DNA of 64,000 bases, taken from positions 2,116,001 to 2,180,000 of the forward strand of contig NC_013959.1 of assembly GCF_000025705.1 (NCBI RefSeq). Reading direction: 5' to 3'. Source of the DNA: Sideroxydans lithotrophicus ES-1. GTDB taxonomy: Bacteria; Pseudomonadota; Gammaproteobacteria; Burkholderiales; Gallionellaceae. Numbering within the stretch: the first letter of the stretch is position 1; every line of letters begins with the position of its first letter. Made by a program: the position numbers and the translations under genes. Positions 49,721-58,407 of the stretch are shown one piece after another. Under the pieces are notes generated by a model. That model was not told where the DNA came from, searched no databases, and saw nothing but the letters and a program-made list of their open reading frames with translations.

Positions 49721-50923
49721 TTACATCGCGGCATAGCGTTTCTTCGCAGCTACCGCACTCACGATGTAACCGCGAGTCTCGGCATAAGGCAGCCTGGTGC
49801 GCAAAGCATCGTACACCTCGTCCGGACGCATCGAATTGATCCTGTCCAGCGCATCGTTCTGGCGCGCCTTGCCGCTCAACTTGCTGAACGCACGCAACAC
49901 ATTGCTGGGCCCGGTGTTGTAGGCCGCAATGGCGCAGTATTCGCGCGATACGGGATTGCGGATATCGCGCAACGGGCTGTCGTTGAGCAGCACGCCAAGA
50001 TAGGTCGCCCCCAGCTCGATGTTGTTGTCGGCGTTGAACAGATAGTCCTTGCTCGGCATCACGTCCTCGCCCTTGGCCTTGCGATACGCCTCGCGTCCGC
50101 CGCTCGATGGAACGAGCTGCATCATGCCGTAAGCGGGCACACTTGAGACCGCATAGGGATTGAACGAACTCTCGACCTTGATGATGGCAAAGATCAGGCT
50201 GCGGCTGACCTGGGTGTCGCCTGAATACTTGCGCACCGAGGCTGCATATTGCAGCGCGCGCCGGTCCATATGCGCATTCACCATGTGCATCTCCACGTAC
50301 AGCACCTTCTTGTTCACGCCGTTGACATCGATGGTGCGGCTCTGCAATCTGCTGTCGACCAGATACTGGGTATAGCGGTCGATGTCAGCGCGTGTCTGCA
50401 GCACCACATTATCCTGGTCCACCACCAGATCCTGCAGATAGGGCTGGCCTCCGAGAGGTATCTCCTTGTCCGAGAACAGGTCGACCGCACCCGGATCGTC
50501 CGGCGTCAGCAATGCCACGACTGCCGCTTTGCGCAATTTCTCCTTTGCGCTCTCCTCGTCCAGCTGCTCGATGAGGATGGTGCCCGCATCGTAATCCACC
50601 ACCACGCGGTTCTTGTAGTTCTCGGTGTACTTCACATAGCGCGTGCGGCTCGCCAGCACGCGGGACTCTTTCTTGCCCCACTTCGCGCCGCTCTCTTTTT
50701 CGACATTGCCCATCAGGCGGTCGTATTCAGCCTTGGCTTTCCTGATATCGGAAAGGATCAGCGTGGGATTGTATTGATACGCCGTCACCCGGCGCTGCGC
50801 CATGCTCTTCAGCGCCTGCTCCGGATTCTTCGCCGTCGCCACGCTGATCATCTGCTGCGTGGTGCATGCCGGCAGGCAAAGTGCGCCTGCCGTCACCAAC
50901 ATCAATCCGCTCTTGACCTTCAT
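49721..50923 (-). CDS. MltC-like membrane-bound lytic murein transglycosylase
   Basis: A 400-residue lipoprotein with a lipobox LCLPAC (Cys 20 from the chosen start), an N-terminal DUF3393-like domain, and a C-terminal SLT domain. The catalytic Glu lies in IIKVESSFNPYAVSS, with YGMMQLVP and AYNTGPSNVL following. It cuts glycan strands non-hydrolytically from the periplasmic face of the outer membrane. A GTG 6 bases upstream is possible, but AGGGAG is correctly spaced for the ATG at 50923. It begins 9 bases after the ABC-F gene. Confidence 0.9.
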   Translation of the reverse strand: MKVKSGLMLVTAGALCLPACTTQQMISVATAKNPEQALKSMAQRRVTAYQYNPTLILSDIRKAKAEYDRLMGNVEKESGAKWGKKESRVLASRTRYVKYTENYKNRVVVDYDAGTILIEQLDEESAKEKLRKAAVVALLTPDDPGAVDLFSDKEIPLGGQPYLQDLVVDQDNVVLQTRADIDRYTQYLVDSRLQSRTIDVNGVNKKVLYVEMHMVNAHMDRRALQYAASVRKYSGDTQVSRSLIFAIIKVESSFNPYAVSSVPAYGMMQLVPSSGGREAYRKAKGEDVMPSKDYLFNADNNIELGATYLGVLLNDSPLRDIRNPVSREYCAIAAYNTGPSNVLRAFSKLSGKARQNDALDRINSMRPDEVYDALRTRLPYAETRGYIVSAVAAKKRYAAM

Positions 50924-50932
50924 CCGCACTCC

Positions 50933-52831
50933 CTATTTTTTCTCCAGCGTCTCCCAGCGCGCCATCAACTCCAACAACTCCTCGTCGATCTTGTCAGCGC
51001 GCTCCTGCAACTGCTTGGCATGTGCCGGATTATCGCGAAACAGGGTGCCCGAGCCAAGCGCTGCGGCGATGTCTTCCTGCTCGCGCTCCAGCACCTCAAT
51101 GCGCTTCGGCATCTCGTCCAGCTCTTTCTGCTCCTTGAAGCTGCGCTTGCTGTTCGCCTTCGGCTTTTCGTCCGGCGCTTTGGCGGCAGGCTTGGCGGGC
51201 GTGGCCGGCGCCACTTTCTGCGTAGCCTGGAATTTCTTCACCCTGACCCAATCCTCGTAGCCGCCGACGTATTCCATCAGCTTGCCGTCACCCTCGAAAG
51301 CGATTACTTGCGTCACCACGTTATCGAGGAAGGCGCGGTCGTGGCTGACCAGGAACAGCGTGCCGTCGTACTGTGCCAGCAACTCTTCCAGCAGTTCCAG
51401 TGTCTCGATGTCGAGGTCATTGGTCGGCTCGTCCAGCACCAGCACGTTGCTGGGCCGCGTGAACAGGCGGGCCAGCAGCAGGCGGTTGCGTTCGCCGCCG
51501 GAGAGCGACTTCACCGGCGAGCGCGCGCGTTCCGGCGCGAACAGGAAATCGCCGAGGTAGCTGATGACGTGCTTCTTGGCGCCGCCGATCTCGATGAAAT
51601 CCGAACCCTGGCTGATGGTGTCCGCCAGCGTGGCGTTGTCGTCAAGCTGCGCGCGCAACTGGTCGAAGTAGGCCACGCTGATCTTCGTGCCCAGCTTCAC
51701 CGTGCCGGAATCCGGCGCCTGCTCACCCAATATGATCTTGAGCAAGGTGCTCTTGCCCGCGCCGTTGGGGCCGAGCAGGCCGATCTTGTCGCCGCGCTGG
51801 ATGCGGCAGGAGAAATCGTCGATGATCTTGCGCGCGCCGAACGATTTGTTTACATGCTCCAGTTCCGCCACCAGCTTGCCGGAACGGTCGCCCACGTCGA
51901 GGTTCATCTCGACCTTGCCCTGCTTCTCGCGCCGCGCGGCACGCTCCAGCCGCAATGCTTCCAGCCGCAGCACACGGCCCTCGTTGCGCGTGCGCCGTGC
52001 CTTCACGCCCTGGCGTATCCACACCTCTTCCTGCGCCAGCACCTTGTCGAACTTGGCGTTCACCACCGCCTCGTCGGCCAGCATGCGTTCCTTGATCTTC
52101 TGGTAAGCGGCGAAATTGCCGGGGAAGCTTGCCAGCTTGCCGCGGTCGAGTTCGACGATGCGCGTGGCGACGTTGTCGAGGAAGCGCCGGTCGTGGGTGA
52201 CCAGCAGCACGCTGCCGCGAAAGTCTTTCAGCAGACCTTCCAGCCATTCGATGGAGGAGAAATCGAGGTGGTTGGTCGGCTCGTCGAGGATCAATACTTC
52301 CGGCTCGGCCACCAGCGCCTGCGCCAGCGCCACGCGCTTGCGCACGCCGCCGGAGAGCGAGCCCACCAGTGCTTCCGGATCGAGCTCCAGCCGCTGGATG
52401 GCGGTCTCGATGCGCGCCTGCACCGCCCAGCCGTTCTGCGCTTCCAGCGCGGTCTGCAGCGGCTGCATGGCTTCCAGCAGCTTATCGTAATCGGCATCCG
52501 GCTCGCCCAACTGGTGCGACAAGTGATGATAGTCGGTGATGATCTGGTGCAATTCGCCCAAACCGCGCGCCACTTCGTCGAACACCGTGGCATTGGAATC
52601 CAGCACCGGTTCCTGGCTGACGTAGCAGATGCGCGTGGACGGTTGGCGCCACAGCGTGCCGTCGTCCAGATGCGCCTGCCCGGCCAGCACCTTGAGCAGG
52701 CTGGACTTGCCACCGCCGTTGCGCCCGATCAGGCCGACACGCTCGCCCTCGTCGAGTTGAAAATCCACATGATCCAGTAGTGCGACATGACCAAAAGCCA
52801 GCGAGGCTTTATCCAGCGTGATATACGGCAT
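50933..52831 (-). CDS. ABC-F family ATPase, Uup-like
   Basis: A 632-residue protein with two ABC ATPase domains and no membrane segment. Walker A motifs are GRNGGGKSS (residues 36-44) and GPNGAGKST; signatures are LSGGVRKRVALAQAL and LSGGERNRLLLARL; D-loop EPTNHLD and EPTNDLD. A linker with charged helices lies between them. The C-terminal part (FKEQKELDEMPKRIEVLEREQ) is the coiled coil typical of Uup. ABC-F proteins act on ribosomes or DNA structures; Uup is implicated in genome stability. It touches the 4-TM gene upstream (TAA then ATG). Confidence 0.9.
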   Translation of the reverse strand: MPYITLDKASLAFGHVALLDHVDFQLDEGERVGLIGRNGGGKSSLLKVLAGQAHLDDGTLWRQPSTRICYVSQEPVLDSNATVFDEVARGLGELHQIITDYHHLSHQLGEPDADYDKLLEAMQPLQTALEAQNGWAVQARIETAIQRLELDPEALVGSLSGGVRKRVALAQALVAEPEVLILDEPTNHLDFSSIEWLEGLLKDFRGSVLLVTHDRRFLDNVATRIVELDRGKLASFPGNFAAYQKIKERMLADEAVVNAKFDKVLAQEEVWIRQGVKARRTRNEGRVLRLEALRLERAARREKQGKVEMNLDVGDRSGKLVAELEHVNKSFGARKIIDDFSCRIQRGDKIGLLGPNGAGKSTLLKIILGEQAPDSGTVKLGTKISVAYFDQLRAQLDDNATLADTISQGSDFIEIGGAKKHVISYLGDFLFAPERARSPVKSLSGGERNRLLLARLFTRPSNVLVLDEPTNDLDIETLELLEELLAQYDGTLFLVSHDRAFLDNVVTQVIAFEGDGKLMEYVGGYEDWVRVKKFQATQKVAPATPAKPAAKAPDEKPKANSKRSFKEQKELDEMPKRIEVLEREQEDIAAALGSGTLFRDNPAHAKQLQERADKIDEELLELMARWETLEKK

Positions 52832-53278
52832 TTAACGTTTTTCTTCCTGCGGCAAAGCGGATTGATAGATGAGCGAGAAGCCGATGGCGAAACAGCCCAT
52901 GGCGAAATAACCGAACGAGGTGGTGAACGTGTACAGCACAAGATGCGTGTTGTAGCTTTCGATACCAGGGGCGAAAAAGTGGAACACGAACAGCAGGCTC
53001 GCCAATAGGTTTCCCAGCAACAGCACCCGGTGCCCGATCTTGTAACCGTTGCCCCCCGGCTTGCCATGCGGCGGCAAGCCGTGCAGGAAATGCCAGACCA
53101 GATAGACGATCAGCAGCAACAGCAAGGCACCGACCAGGCGCCCCGGTATGTCGCCTTCATGAGTCGACACGCCCAGCAGCTCCAGCAGGATATTCCCTGC
53201 CGCCGCCACCCAGCCCATCGCCAGCGTCTGCAGCATGAAGAACCAGGCGGCAAAGGTATTCAAATTCGGGTACTTCAT
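52832..53278 (-). CDS. Four-helix membrane protein of unknown function
   Basis: A 148-residue protein with about four transmembrane helices (for example LVGALLLLLIVYLVWHFLHG and VLLLGNLLASLLFVFHFFAP). No family was recognised. The ATG at 53278 overlaps the stop of the peroxiredoxin gene (ATGA) and its stop abuts the ABC-F start, so it is in the peroxiredoxin/ABC-F transcript. Confidence 0.7.
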   Translation of the reverse strand: MKYPNLNTFAAWFFMLQTLAMGWVAAAGNILLELLGVSTHEGDIPGRLVGALLLLLIVYLVWHFLHGLPPHGKPGGNGYKIGHRVLLLGNLLASLLFVFHFFAPGIESYNTHLVLYTFTTSFGYFAMGCFAIGFSLIYQSALPQEEKR

Positions 53279-53817
53279 CACTTCCCTTTCATAGTCAGCT
53301 GCTTCAGATCCTCGATGATCTCTGTCGAATGTCTCGAGGTATCGACCTTCTCGTACACCTTGGCGATCCTGCCCTGCGGGTCGATCAGGAAAGTGTAGCG
53401 TTTGGCAAACTTGAACAGCCATAGATCCATCAGCGCGCCATAACGTGCAGCCACCTCGGTGGATCCGTCTGCCAGCAGCGGGAACGGCAGATGGTATTTT
53501 CTGGCGAATTCTGCATGGCTTGTGCTGTCGTCCACGCTGATGCCCACCACTTGCGCGCCCATGGCCGTCAGCTTGTGCAGGTCGTCGCGGAAGGCGCATG
53601 CCTCCTGCGTGCAGCCCGGCGTGTCGTCCTTGGGATAGAAATACAGCACCAGCCAGCTGCCCGAGAATTGCTTCAGGCTGTGCTTCACCCCGTTCTGGTC
53701 GGGCAACTCGAAGTCCGGGGCCGCTTCGCCCACCTTGGGCAGCTCGCCTGCCCGTGCCATCTGGCTCACCAACAGGGCAAAAGCAGCCAGCAAACCGAAC
53801 AAGATCAGCCATTTCAT
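53278..53817 (-). CDS. Exported PrxQ/BCP-type peroxiredoxin
   Basis: A 179-residue thiol peroxidase. An N-terminal signal or anchor (WLILFGLLAAFALLVSQMARA, residues 3-23) precedes the thioredoxin fold with peroxidatic C69 and resolving C74 (DDTPGCTQEAC). BCP is normally cytosolic, so the signal points to the periplasm. It reduces peroxides, and needs a thioredoxin-like reductant. The start at 53817 is chosen because it begins the signal. It is first in a minus-strand transcript with the membrane protein and ABC-F gene. Confidence 0.85.
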   Translation of the reverse strand: MKWLILFGLLAAFALLVSQMARAGELPKVGEAAPDFELPDQNGVKHSLKQFSGSWLVLYFYPKDDTPGCTQEACAFRDDLHKLTAMGAQVVGISVDDSTSHAEFARKYHLPFPLLADGSTEVAARYGALMDLWLFKFAKRYTFLIDPQGRIAKVYEKVDTSRHSTEIIEDLKQLTMKGK

Positions 53818-53861
53818 ACAGAAACCCCTCGTCCCGGATAAGCGAGGATGGGATTTTACGT

Positions 53862-53867
53862 TAGAAT
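53862..53867 (+). promoter_or_regulatory. Candidate tRNA-Arg promoter -10 box
   Basis: TAGAAT lies 22 bases before the tRNA and is followed by the GC-rich discriminator GCGCGCCGC, a pattern typical of stringently controlled stable RNA promoters. The -35 match is poor. Confidence 0.35.
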
Positions 53868-53889
53868 GCGCGCCGCATCTCCTGCATCT

Positions 53890-53964
53890 GTCCTCGTAGT
53901 TAAATGGATATAACCGGCCCCTCCTAAGGGTCAATTACAGGTTCGATTCCTGTCGAGGACGCCA
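53890..53964 (+). tRNA. tRNA-Arg(CCU)
   Basis: A 75-base cloverleaf: acceptor GTCCTCG pairs with CGAGGAC, the anticodon loop is CTCCTAA with anticodon CCT (reads AGG), the T arm carries GGTTCGATTCC and CCA is encoded at 53962-53964. It is the only RNA gene seen in the window. It lies divergent from the peroxiredoxin gene. Confidence 0.95.
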
Positions 53965-54074
53965 TCCATCCAATACTGCCACCATCCCACTATTTTATTA
54001 TGGTTATGTTGGGCTATAGTTCGATTGTCAAATTCTGATCCACCTTCTTGTTCAACTTAAGCGAAAGGCAAGCC

Positions 54075-54737
54075 ATGAAAATGAACGTATCGTTGAGAAG
54101 CCTGATGTTGATCGCAGCACTCGCAGTATTGACCGGCTGCGCCACCAGCCGCAGCGAGGTCAAGCTCGGCGGCATGGACACAGCCAACTACACAGTCACC
54201 AAGTCCAAGGTCGTCCTGATCCGCTCCGTGACCGACGAACGCGTATTCGAACAGGAACCCAGCGATCCCAGCACCCCGTCCCTGGGCGGTGAAGGTGCAA
54301 ATGGCGCATCGGCAGACACCAAGGCCCGCGCGATCGGACGCAAACGCGGCGGTTTCGGCAAGGCGCTGGGCGATGTGCTGCTGGAAAACGGGCAGACCGT
54401 GGCTGGCGTGGTGCGCGAGAACCTGACTACGGCATTCAAGCAGGCAGGCTACCGGACGACGAGCAGCGCAGCCGAAGCAGGCCCGTCACCCATGATAGTC
54501 GACGTGCATATCAAGCAATTCTGGGCCTGGGTCCAACCCGGTTTCTGGGCACTGACGCTGAATAGCCATATCACCACCGACCTTGAAATAAGTGGAACAG
54601 CAGCGCCGACGGTCGTGAGCGTGAGCGAGAAAGATTCTCGGCAACTGGTCACCGACAGCGCCTGGATAGAGATCGTGGACAAGACATTGAAGGACTATCG
54701 CGAACAGGCCAGCGCCAAAGCTGCCGGTTTGCCGTAA
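54075..54737 (+). CDS. YajG-like lipoprotein
   Basis: A 220-residue lipoprotein: signal sequence with lipobox LTGC, then a domain resembling the YajG family of uncharacterised lipoproteins (VVLIRSVTDERVFE, then RKRGGFGKALGDVLLENGQTV). Function is unknown. AAAGG lies about 8 bases before the ATG at 54075. It faces alr across a strong hairpin. Confidence 0.7.
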   Translation: MKMNVSLRSLMLIAALAVLTGCATSRSEVKLGGMDTANYTVTKSKVVLIRSVTDERVFEQEPSDPSTPSLGGEGANGASADTKARAIGRKRGGFGKALGDVLLENGQTVAGVVRENLTTAFKQAGYRTTSSAAEAGPSPMIVDVHIKQFWAWVQPGFWALTLNSHITTDLEISGTAAPTVVSVSEKDSRQLVTDSAWIEIVDKTLKDYREQASAKAAGLP

Positions 54738-54746
54738 CCGACAGGT

Positions 54747-54792
54747 TGCAACGAGCCGGATGACGGAACGATGCGTCATCCGGCTCGTTGCA
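54747..54792. terminator. Bidirectional terminator with 19-bp stem
   Basis: TGCAACGAGCCGGATGACG (54747-54765) pairs perfectly with its complement at 54774-54792 around an 8-base loop. It lies between convergent genes (the lipoprotein and alr). A short T tract follows on the plus strand. Confidence 0.75.
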
Positions 54793-54800
54793 TTTGTGCA

Positions 54801-55862
54801 TCAATATTTGACTGGCACCCGCGCCGTCAGCGCGCACATCAACTCGTAACTGATGGTTCCTGCCGACTTCGCCACCTCTTCCACCGACAATCCGGTGCCC
54901 CACAAGGTGACGGGACTGCCGATATCGGCATCCGGTATCTCGCTCAGGTCGACACTCAGCATATCCATCGAGACGCGCCCCAGTGTGCGGGTGCGCTGTC
55001 CGTTCACCTGGATCGGCGTGCCGGTCGGCGCATGGCGCGGATAGCCGTCGGCATAACCGCAGGCCACCGTGCCGATACGCATCGTCTTGTCGGCACGGAA
55101 CAGCCCGGCATAGCCGACGCGGTCGCCCGCCTTCAGTTCGCGCACCGAGATGATCTCGCTGGTCAAGGTCATCACCGGACGCAAGCCGAGCTGCTGAGCG
55201 CTGGCATCGGCGAACGGCGATGCGCCGTAAAGCATGATGCCGGGCCGCACCCATTCGCTGTGCGTGGACGGATAGCGTAACAGTGCAGCGGAATTGGCCA
55301 GCGAACGCGGCAAGCGATAAGCGGCGGTCAATCCCTTGAAGAGTTCGAGTTGCTCGGCGACACCTTCCGGCTCGTCGGCATGGGAGAAGTGCGTCATCAG
55401 GGTGATGTCGCGTACCGCCGGGTGCTTGCGCAATTTCTCCATCGCTGCGGGAACCTGTTCCGGCGCGAAGCCCAGGCGGTTCATGCCGGTGTTGATCTTG
55501 AGCCACACCTCCAGCGAGTTGCGGCGCGGGCAGGCATCGAGCATGGCCAGCTGCCGGGTGCTGTGGATGACGCTGCCCAGTTCGTATTCGGCCAGCAGCG
55601 GCAATTCTTCCGCGTCGAAAAAGCCTTCCAGCAGCAGGATGGTCTGGCGAAAACCGGCCTCGCGCAGGGCGATGGCATCGCGCACATCGAGCAATGCGAA
55701 CCCTTCCGCCTCATTCAATGCCTCGGCCACACGCAGCAAACCATGCCCGTAGGCGTTCGCCTTGATGACCGCCATGATGCGGCTGGATGCTGTGCGGCGC
55801 GCCACGCGCAGATTGTTCTGCAGGGCGGAAAGGTCGATGTGAGCTTGTATCGGGCGGGACAT
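54801..55862 (-). CDS. alr: Alanine racemase
   Basis: A 353-residue PLP enzyme making D-alanine for peptidoglycan. K34 in VIKANAYGHG binds PLP; the catalytic Tyr is in DRVGYAGLF; LGRVSMDML is a further signature. It is divergent from lplT across about 200 bases. Alanine dehydrogenase lies about 5 kb away, so both D- and L-alanine supply genes are in the window. Confidence 0.96.
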   Translation of the reverse strand: MSRPIQAHIDLSALQNNLRVARRTASSRIMAVIKANAYGHGLLRVAEALNEAEGFALLDVRDAIALREAGFRQTILLLEGFFDAEELPLLAEYELGSVIHSTRQLAMLDACPRRNSLEVWLKINTGMNRLGFAPEQVPAAMEKLRKHPAVRDITLMTHFSHADEPEGVAEQLELFKGLTAAYRLPRSLANSAALLRYPSTHSEWVRPGIMLYGASPFADASAQQLGLRPVMTLTSEIISVRELKAGDRVGYAGLFRADKTMRIGTVACGYADGYPRHAPTGTPIQVNGQRTRTLGRVSMDMLSVDLSEIPDADIGSPVTLWGTGLSVEEVAKSAGTISYELMCALTARVPVKY

Positions 55863-55955
55863 GAGTGAAGGCAGGAGCGGTTAAACTGCCGCGAATGATA
55901 GCAGGCCTCATATTTTCGTGTTATAAAAGACCGGTCCTCCCAAAAAGAATCTATA

Positions 55956-56066
55956 GTGAATCGCGGTTTTTACACCATCCTGATAGCGCAGTTCTTTTGG
56001 CTACGGCCAGACAATGAACCCGTCTTTAACGTGCTGTGCACATTAGCCTCCGCCGAAAGAACATGA
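55956..56066 (+). CDS. Short upstream ORF containing a diverged copy of the lplT 5' end
   Basis: A 36-codon frame starting with GTG. Its first 14 residues after the start correspond to LplT (NRGFYTILIAQFF), then unrelated sequence to a TGA that overlaps the lplT ATG (ATGA at 56063-56066). The copy (55956-55998) differs from lplT (56063-56105) at 6 of 43 positions; five are third codon positions and synonymous, the other is the start base. This implies a diverged homologous lplT, not a recent simple duplication. It may be a recombination remnant or now a leader peptide. No other match was seen. Confidence 0.5.
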   Translation: MNRGFYTILIAQFFWLRPDNEPVFNVLCTLASAERT

Positions 56067-57289
56067 ATCGAGGCTTCTACACAATTCTGATAGCGCAGTT
56101 CTTTTCCGCGCTCGCTGACAACGCTCTGCTGTTCGCCGCCATCGCCCTGTTGAAGCAGGTGCATGCGCCAAGCTGGCACACGCCTGTCCTGCAGCAGGCA
56201 TTCATCATCTCGTTCGTCATTCTCGCCCCCTTTGTCGGTGCGTTCGCCGACTCGCTGCCCAAGGGTCGCGTGATGTTCATCAGCAACGCGATCAAGATGG
56301 TGGGCTGCATCGCCATGCTGGTCGGCATCAATCCGCTGCTGGCCTACGGCCTGGCCGGCTTCGGCGCGGCAGCATATTCGCCGGCCAAATACGGCATCCT
56401 CACCGAATACCTGCCGCCGGAAAGACTGGTGTGGGCGAACAGCTGGATGGAAGGCCTGACGGTCAGCGCCATCATCCTGGGCGCAGTGATCGGCGGCATG
56501 CTCATCACGCCCAGTATCGCCACAGCGATCCTGCAGGACTTGCATGTGCCGATGGTGGTGACCCCGGCAGAACTGGCCATCTTCATCATTTTCTTCATGT
56601 ATCTTGTTGCGGCACTGTTCAACCTGTACATCCCGCTGGTACCCATCGAACACAAACCGTTCAGCCGCAGTCCGCTGTTCCTGCTCAAGGACTTCTGGCA
56701 TTGCTTCACGCTGCTGTGGAAGGACCCGCTGGGACAGGTCTCGCTGGCTGTCACCACGCTGTTCTGGGGTGCGGGTGCGACGTTGCGTCTGCTGGTGCTG
56801 TCGTGGGCGGCTGTGGCGCTGCATTACAGCATGGGCGAAGCGGCCAAGCTGATCGCCTGGTTCGCCGTCGGCATTGCCATCGGCGCCGTGATGGCAGCGC
56901 GTCTGGTCAAACTCGAACACGCGGTGAACGTGCTGCCGGTAGGCATCGGCATGGGATTGCTGGTGCTGGTGATGATCCCGATCACCAACCCGCTGCTCGC
57001 CATCCTGCTGCTCATCAGCATCGGCATGATGGCCGGTTTCTTCGTGGTGCCGATGAACGCCCTGCTGCAGCACCGCGGACACTTGCTGATCGGCGCAGGC
57101 CGCTCCATCGCCGTGCAGAACTTCAACGAGAACATCAGCATCTTCCTCATGCTGGGACTCTATGCGCTGATGGAAAAACTCGAGCTCCATCTCAACCTCA
57201 TCATTCTCGTGTTCGGCCTGCTGATGGCCGGCCTCATGGGTCTGCTGTACAAGAAACACGGCCACGACCAGGATAACGGCAGAATTTGA
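56063..57289 (+). CDS. lplT: Lysophospholipid transporter LplT
   Basis: A 408-residue MFS-type inner-membrane flippase (E. coli 397) with about 12 helices that returns lysophospholipids from the outer leaflet for reacylation. NRGFYTILIAQFFSALADN at the N-terminus, SLPKGRVMFISNAIK and YSPAKYGILTEYLPPERLV are typical. The acyltransferase Aas, often fused or adjacent elsewhere, is absent. It is followed by a small membrane peptide and a lipase-like lipoprotein. A duplicate of its 5' end lies just upstream. Confidence 0.93.
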   Translation: MNRGFYTILIAQFFSALADNALLFAAIALLKQVHAPSWHTPVLQQAFIISFVILAPFVGAFADSLPKGRVMFISNAIKMVGCIAMLVGINPLLAYGLAGFGAAAYSPAKYGILTEYLPPERLVWANSWMEGLTVSAIILGAVIGGMLITPSIATAILQDLHVPMVVTPAELAIFIIFFMYLVAALFNLYIPLVPIEHKPFSRSPLFLLKDFWHCFTLLWKDPLGQVSLAVTTLFWGAGATLRLLVLSWAAVALHYSMGEAAKLIAWFAVGIAIGAVMAARLVKLEHAVNVLPVGIGMGLLVLVMIPITNPLLAILLLISIGMMAGFFVVPMNALLQHRGHLLIGAGRSIAVQNFNENISIFLMLGLYALMEKLELHLNLIILVFGLLMAGLMGLLYKKHGHDQDNGRI

Positions 57290-57310
57290 ACGCTCCTCCA
57301 AGGAGATCGC

Positions 57311-57406
57311 ATGGGAATCCGGATACTCGCGTTGCTGATCTTACTCAGCTGCTTTGTCGACGAGATCATCGCCCGTTCCGTCGGTGCAAGCATCCACAAC
57401 GATTAG
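57311..57406 (+). CDS. 31-residue putative membrane peptide
   Basis: A 31-codon frame MGIRILALLILLSCFVDE (and 13 more residues). AAGGAG lies 6 bases before the ATG, a good ribosome site. One hydrophobic helix is predicted. It lies 21 bases after lplT and 10 before the hydrolase gene, so it is inside one transcript. Its short length makes it easy to miss, and expression is not proven. Confidence 0.45.
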   Translation: MGIRILALLILLSCFVDEIIARSVGASIHND

Positions 57407-57416
57407 GGAGAGCAAT

Positions 57417-58397
57417 ATGAGAGCGCTCGTTGCATCGATCATCGTATGCTCGATTCTCGATCTGAGCGGCTGTGCTACCACCAGCCACGACCCGGCACTG
57501 CTCACTTTTGACCAATCCCGGTTGCCGCCTGCCGACCTCAGCCTGACGATCCCCGGTCTCGGCCCTTGCACCAACAACCCGGATCGCACGCTGCACCTCA
57601 ACTCGCAACAGCCTGTGACCGTGCTGGTGCATGGTTGCCGCGGCTCGACCGGAAATTTCCGCGCACTGGCAGAAGTCATGGCGTTCCAGGGCCAGCAGAC
57701 GGCCTGCTTCGATTACGACGACCGCGACAGCCTGATGCGCAGTTCGGCGCAACTGGCCGCTTCGCTCGATGCACTGGCAAGACAGATGCATGACAAACAG
57801 ATCACCGTCATCGGCCACAGCCAGGGCGCGCTGATCTCGCGCAAGGCACTGGTGGCAGAGCGCCCCGACCCCATGCAGGACCAACAGGCTCAACTGCGAC
57901 TGGTCACCATATCCGGCCCGTTCTCCGGCATCGCCTCGGCCGAGACATGCGGCTCACCTTCTCTGCTATGGCGCGTGGTGACACTGGGGATGGTGAAACA
58001 GGTGTGTCAACTCATCAGTGGCGACAAGTGGTTCGAGATCACCTCTGCTTCCGACTTCATCCGCGAACCTGGCAAACTGCGCGACCAGGTGCAGTCGTAT
58101 CTGAAGATCGACACTGACGAGCGTGGCGCCTGCTATCGCGACAAAGAGGGCAATTGCATTGAGAAAGACTACACCTTCAGCCTGGCGGAACAGTATTACC
58201 CACCAGTCGACCATGCACCTCTGGTGAAGAACGTCGAGGTCAAGGCCGGGCATGTCGAGATCGTTGGCGACCAGCGTGTCGCCCCGGTCAAACTGATTGC
58301 CATCCTGCAGCAAAATGGCATACTTAACCGGACCGAGCCGCAGCGCAGCGCAGCATTCGACCTGTTACTGGCCAAACTGTATGTGCACGACAACTAA
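57417..58397 (+). CDS. Lipoprotein alpha/beta hydrolase (putative lipase/esterase)
   Basis: A 326-residue lipoprotein: signal with lipobox LSGC, then an alpha/beta-hydrolase domain. The oxyanion segment is VLVHGCRGSTGNF and the nucleophile S135 is in GHSQG. An Asp or Glu and His (VDHAPLVKN or HVEIVG) could complete the triad. The lipid substrate is unknown; a phospholipase role is suggested only by the neighbouring lplT. AGGGAGAG precedes the ATG at 57417. It is followed by a small lipoprotein. Confidence 0.8.
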   Translation: MRALVASIIVCSILDLSGCATTSHDPALLTFDQSRLPPADLSLTIPGLGPCTNNPDRTLHLNSQQPVTVLVHGCRGSTGNFRALAEVMAFQGQQTACFDYDDRDSLMRSSAQLAASLDALARQMHDKQITVIGHSQGALISRKALVAERPDPMQDQQAQLRLVTISGPFSGIASAETCGSPSLLWRVVTLGMVKQVCQLISGDKWFEITSASDFIREPGKLRDQVQSYLKIDTDERGACYRDKEGNCIEKDYTFSLAEQYYPPVDHAPLVKNVEVKAGHVEIVGDQRVAPVKLIAILQQNGILNRTEPQRSAAFDLLLAKLYVHDN

Positions 58398-58407
58398 GGA
58401 GCCCGCC

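Noticed and set aside
50249-52780. An 843-codon plus-strand open frame opposite the ABC-F and transglycosylase genes
   Set aside because: It is antisense to genes with clear motifs and encodes low-complexity Arg/His/Gln-rich sequence, as high-GC codon bias produces.
53890-53964. tRNA-Arg considered as an integration site for a mobile element
   Set aside because: No integrase, direct repeat of the tRNA 3' end or foreign-looking genes follow.
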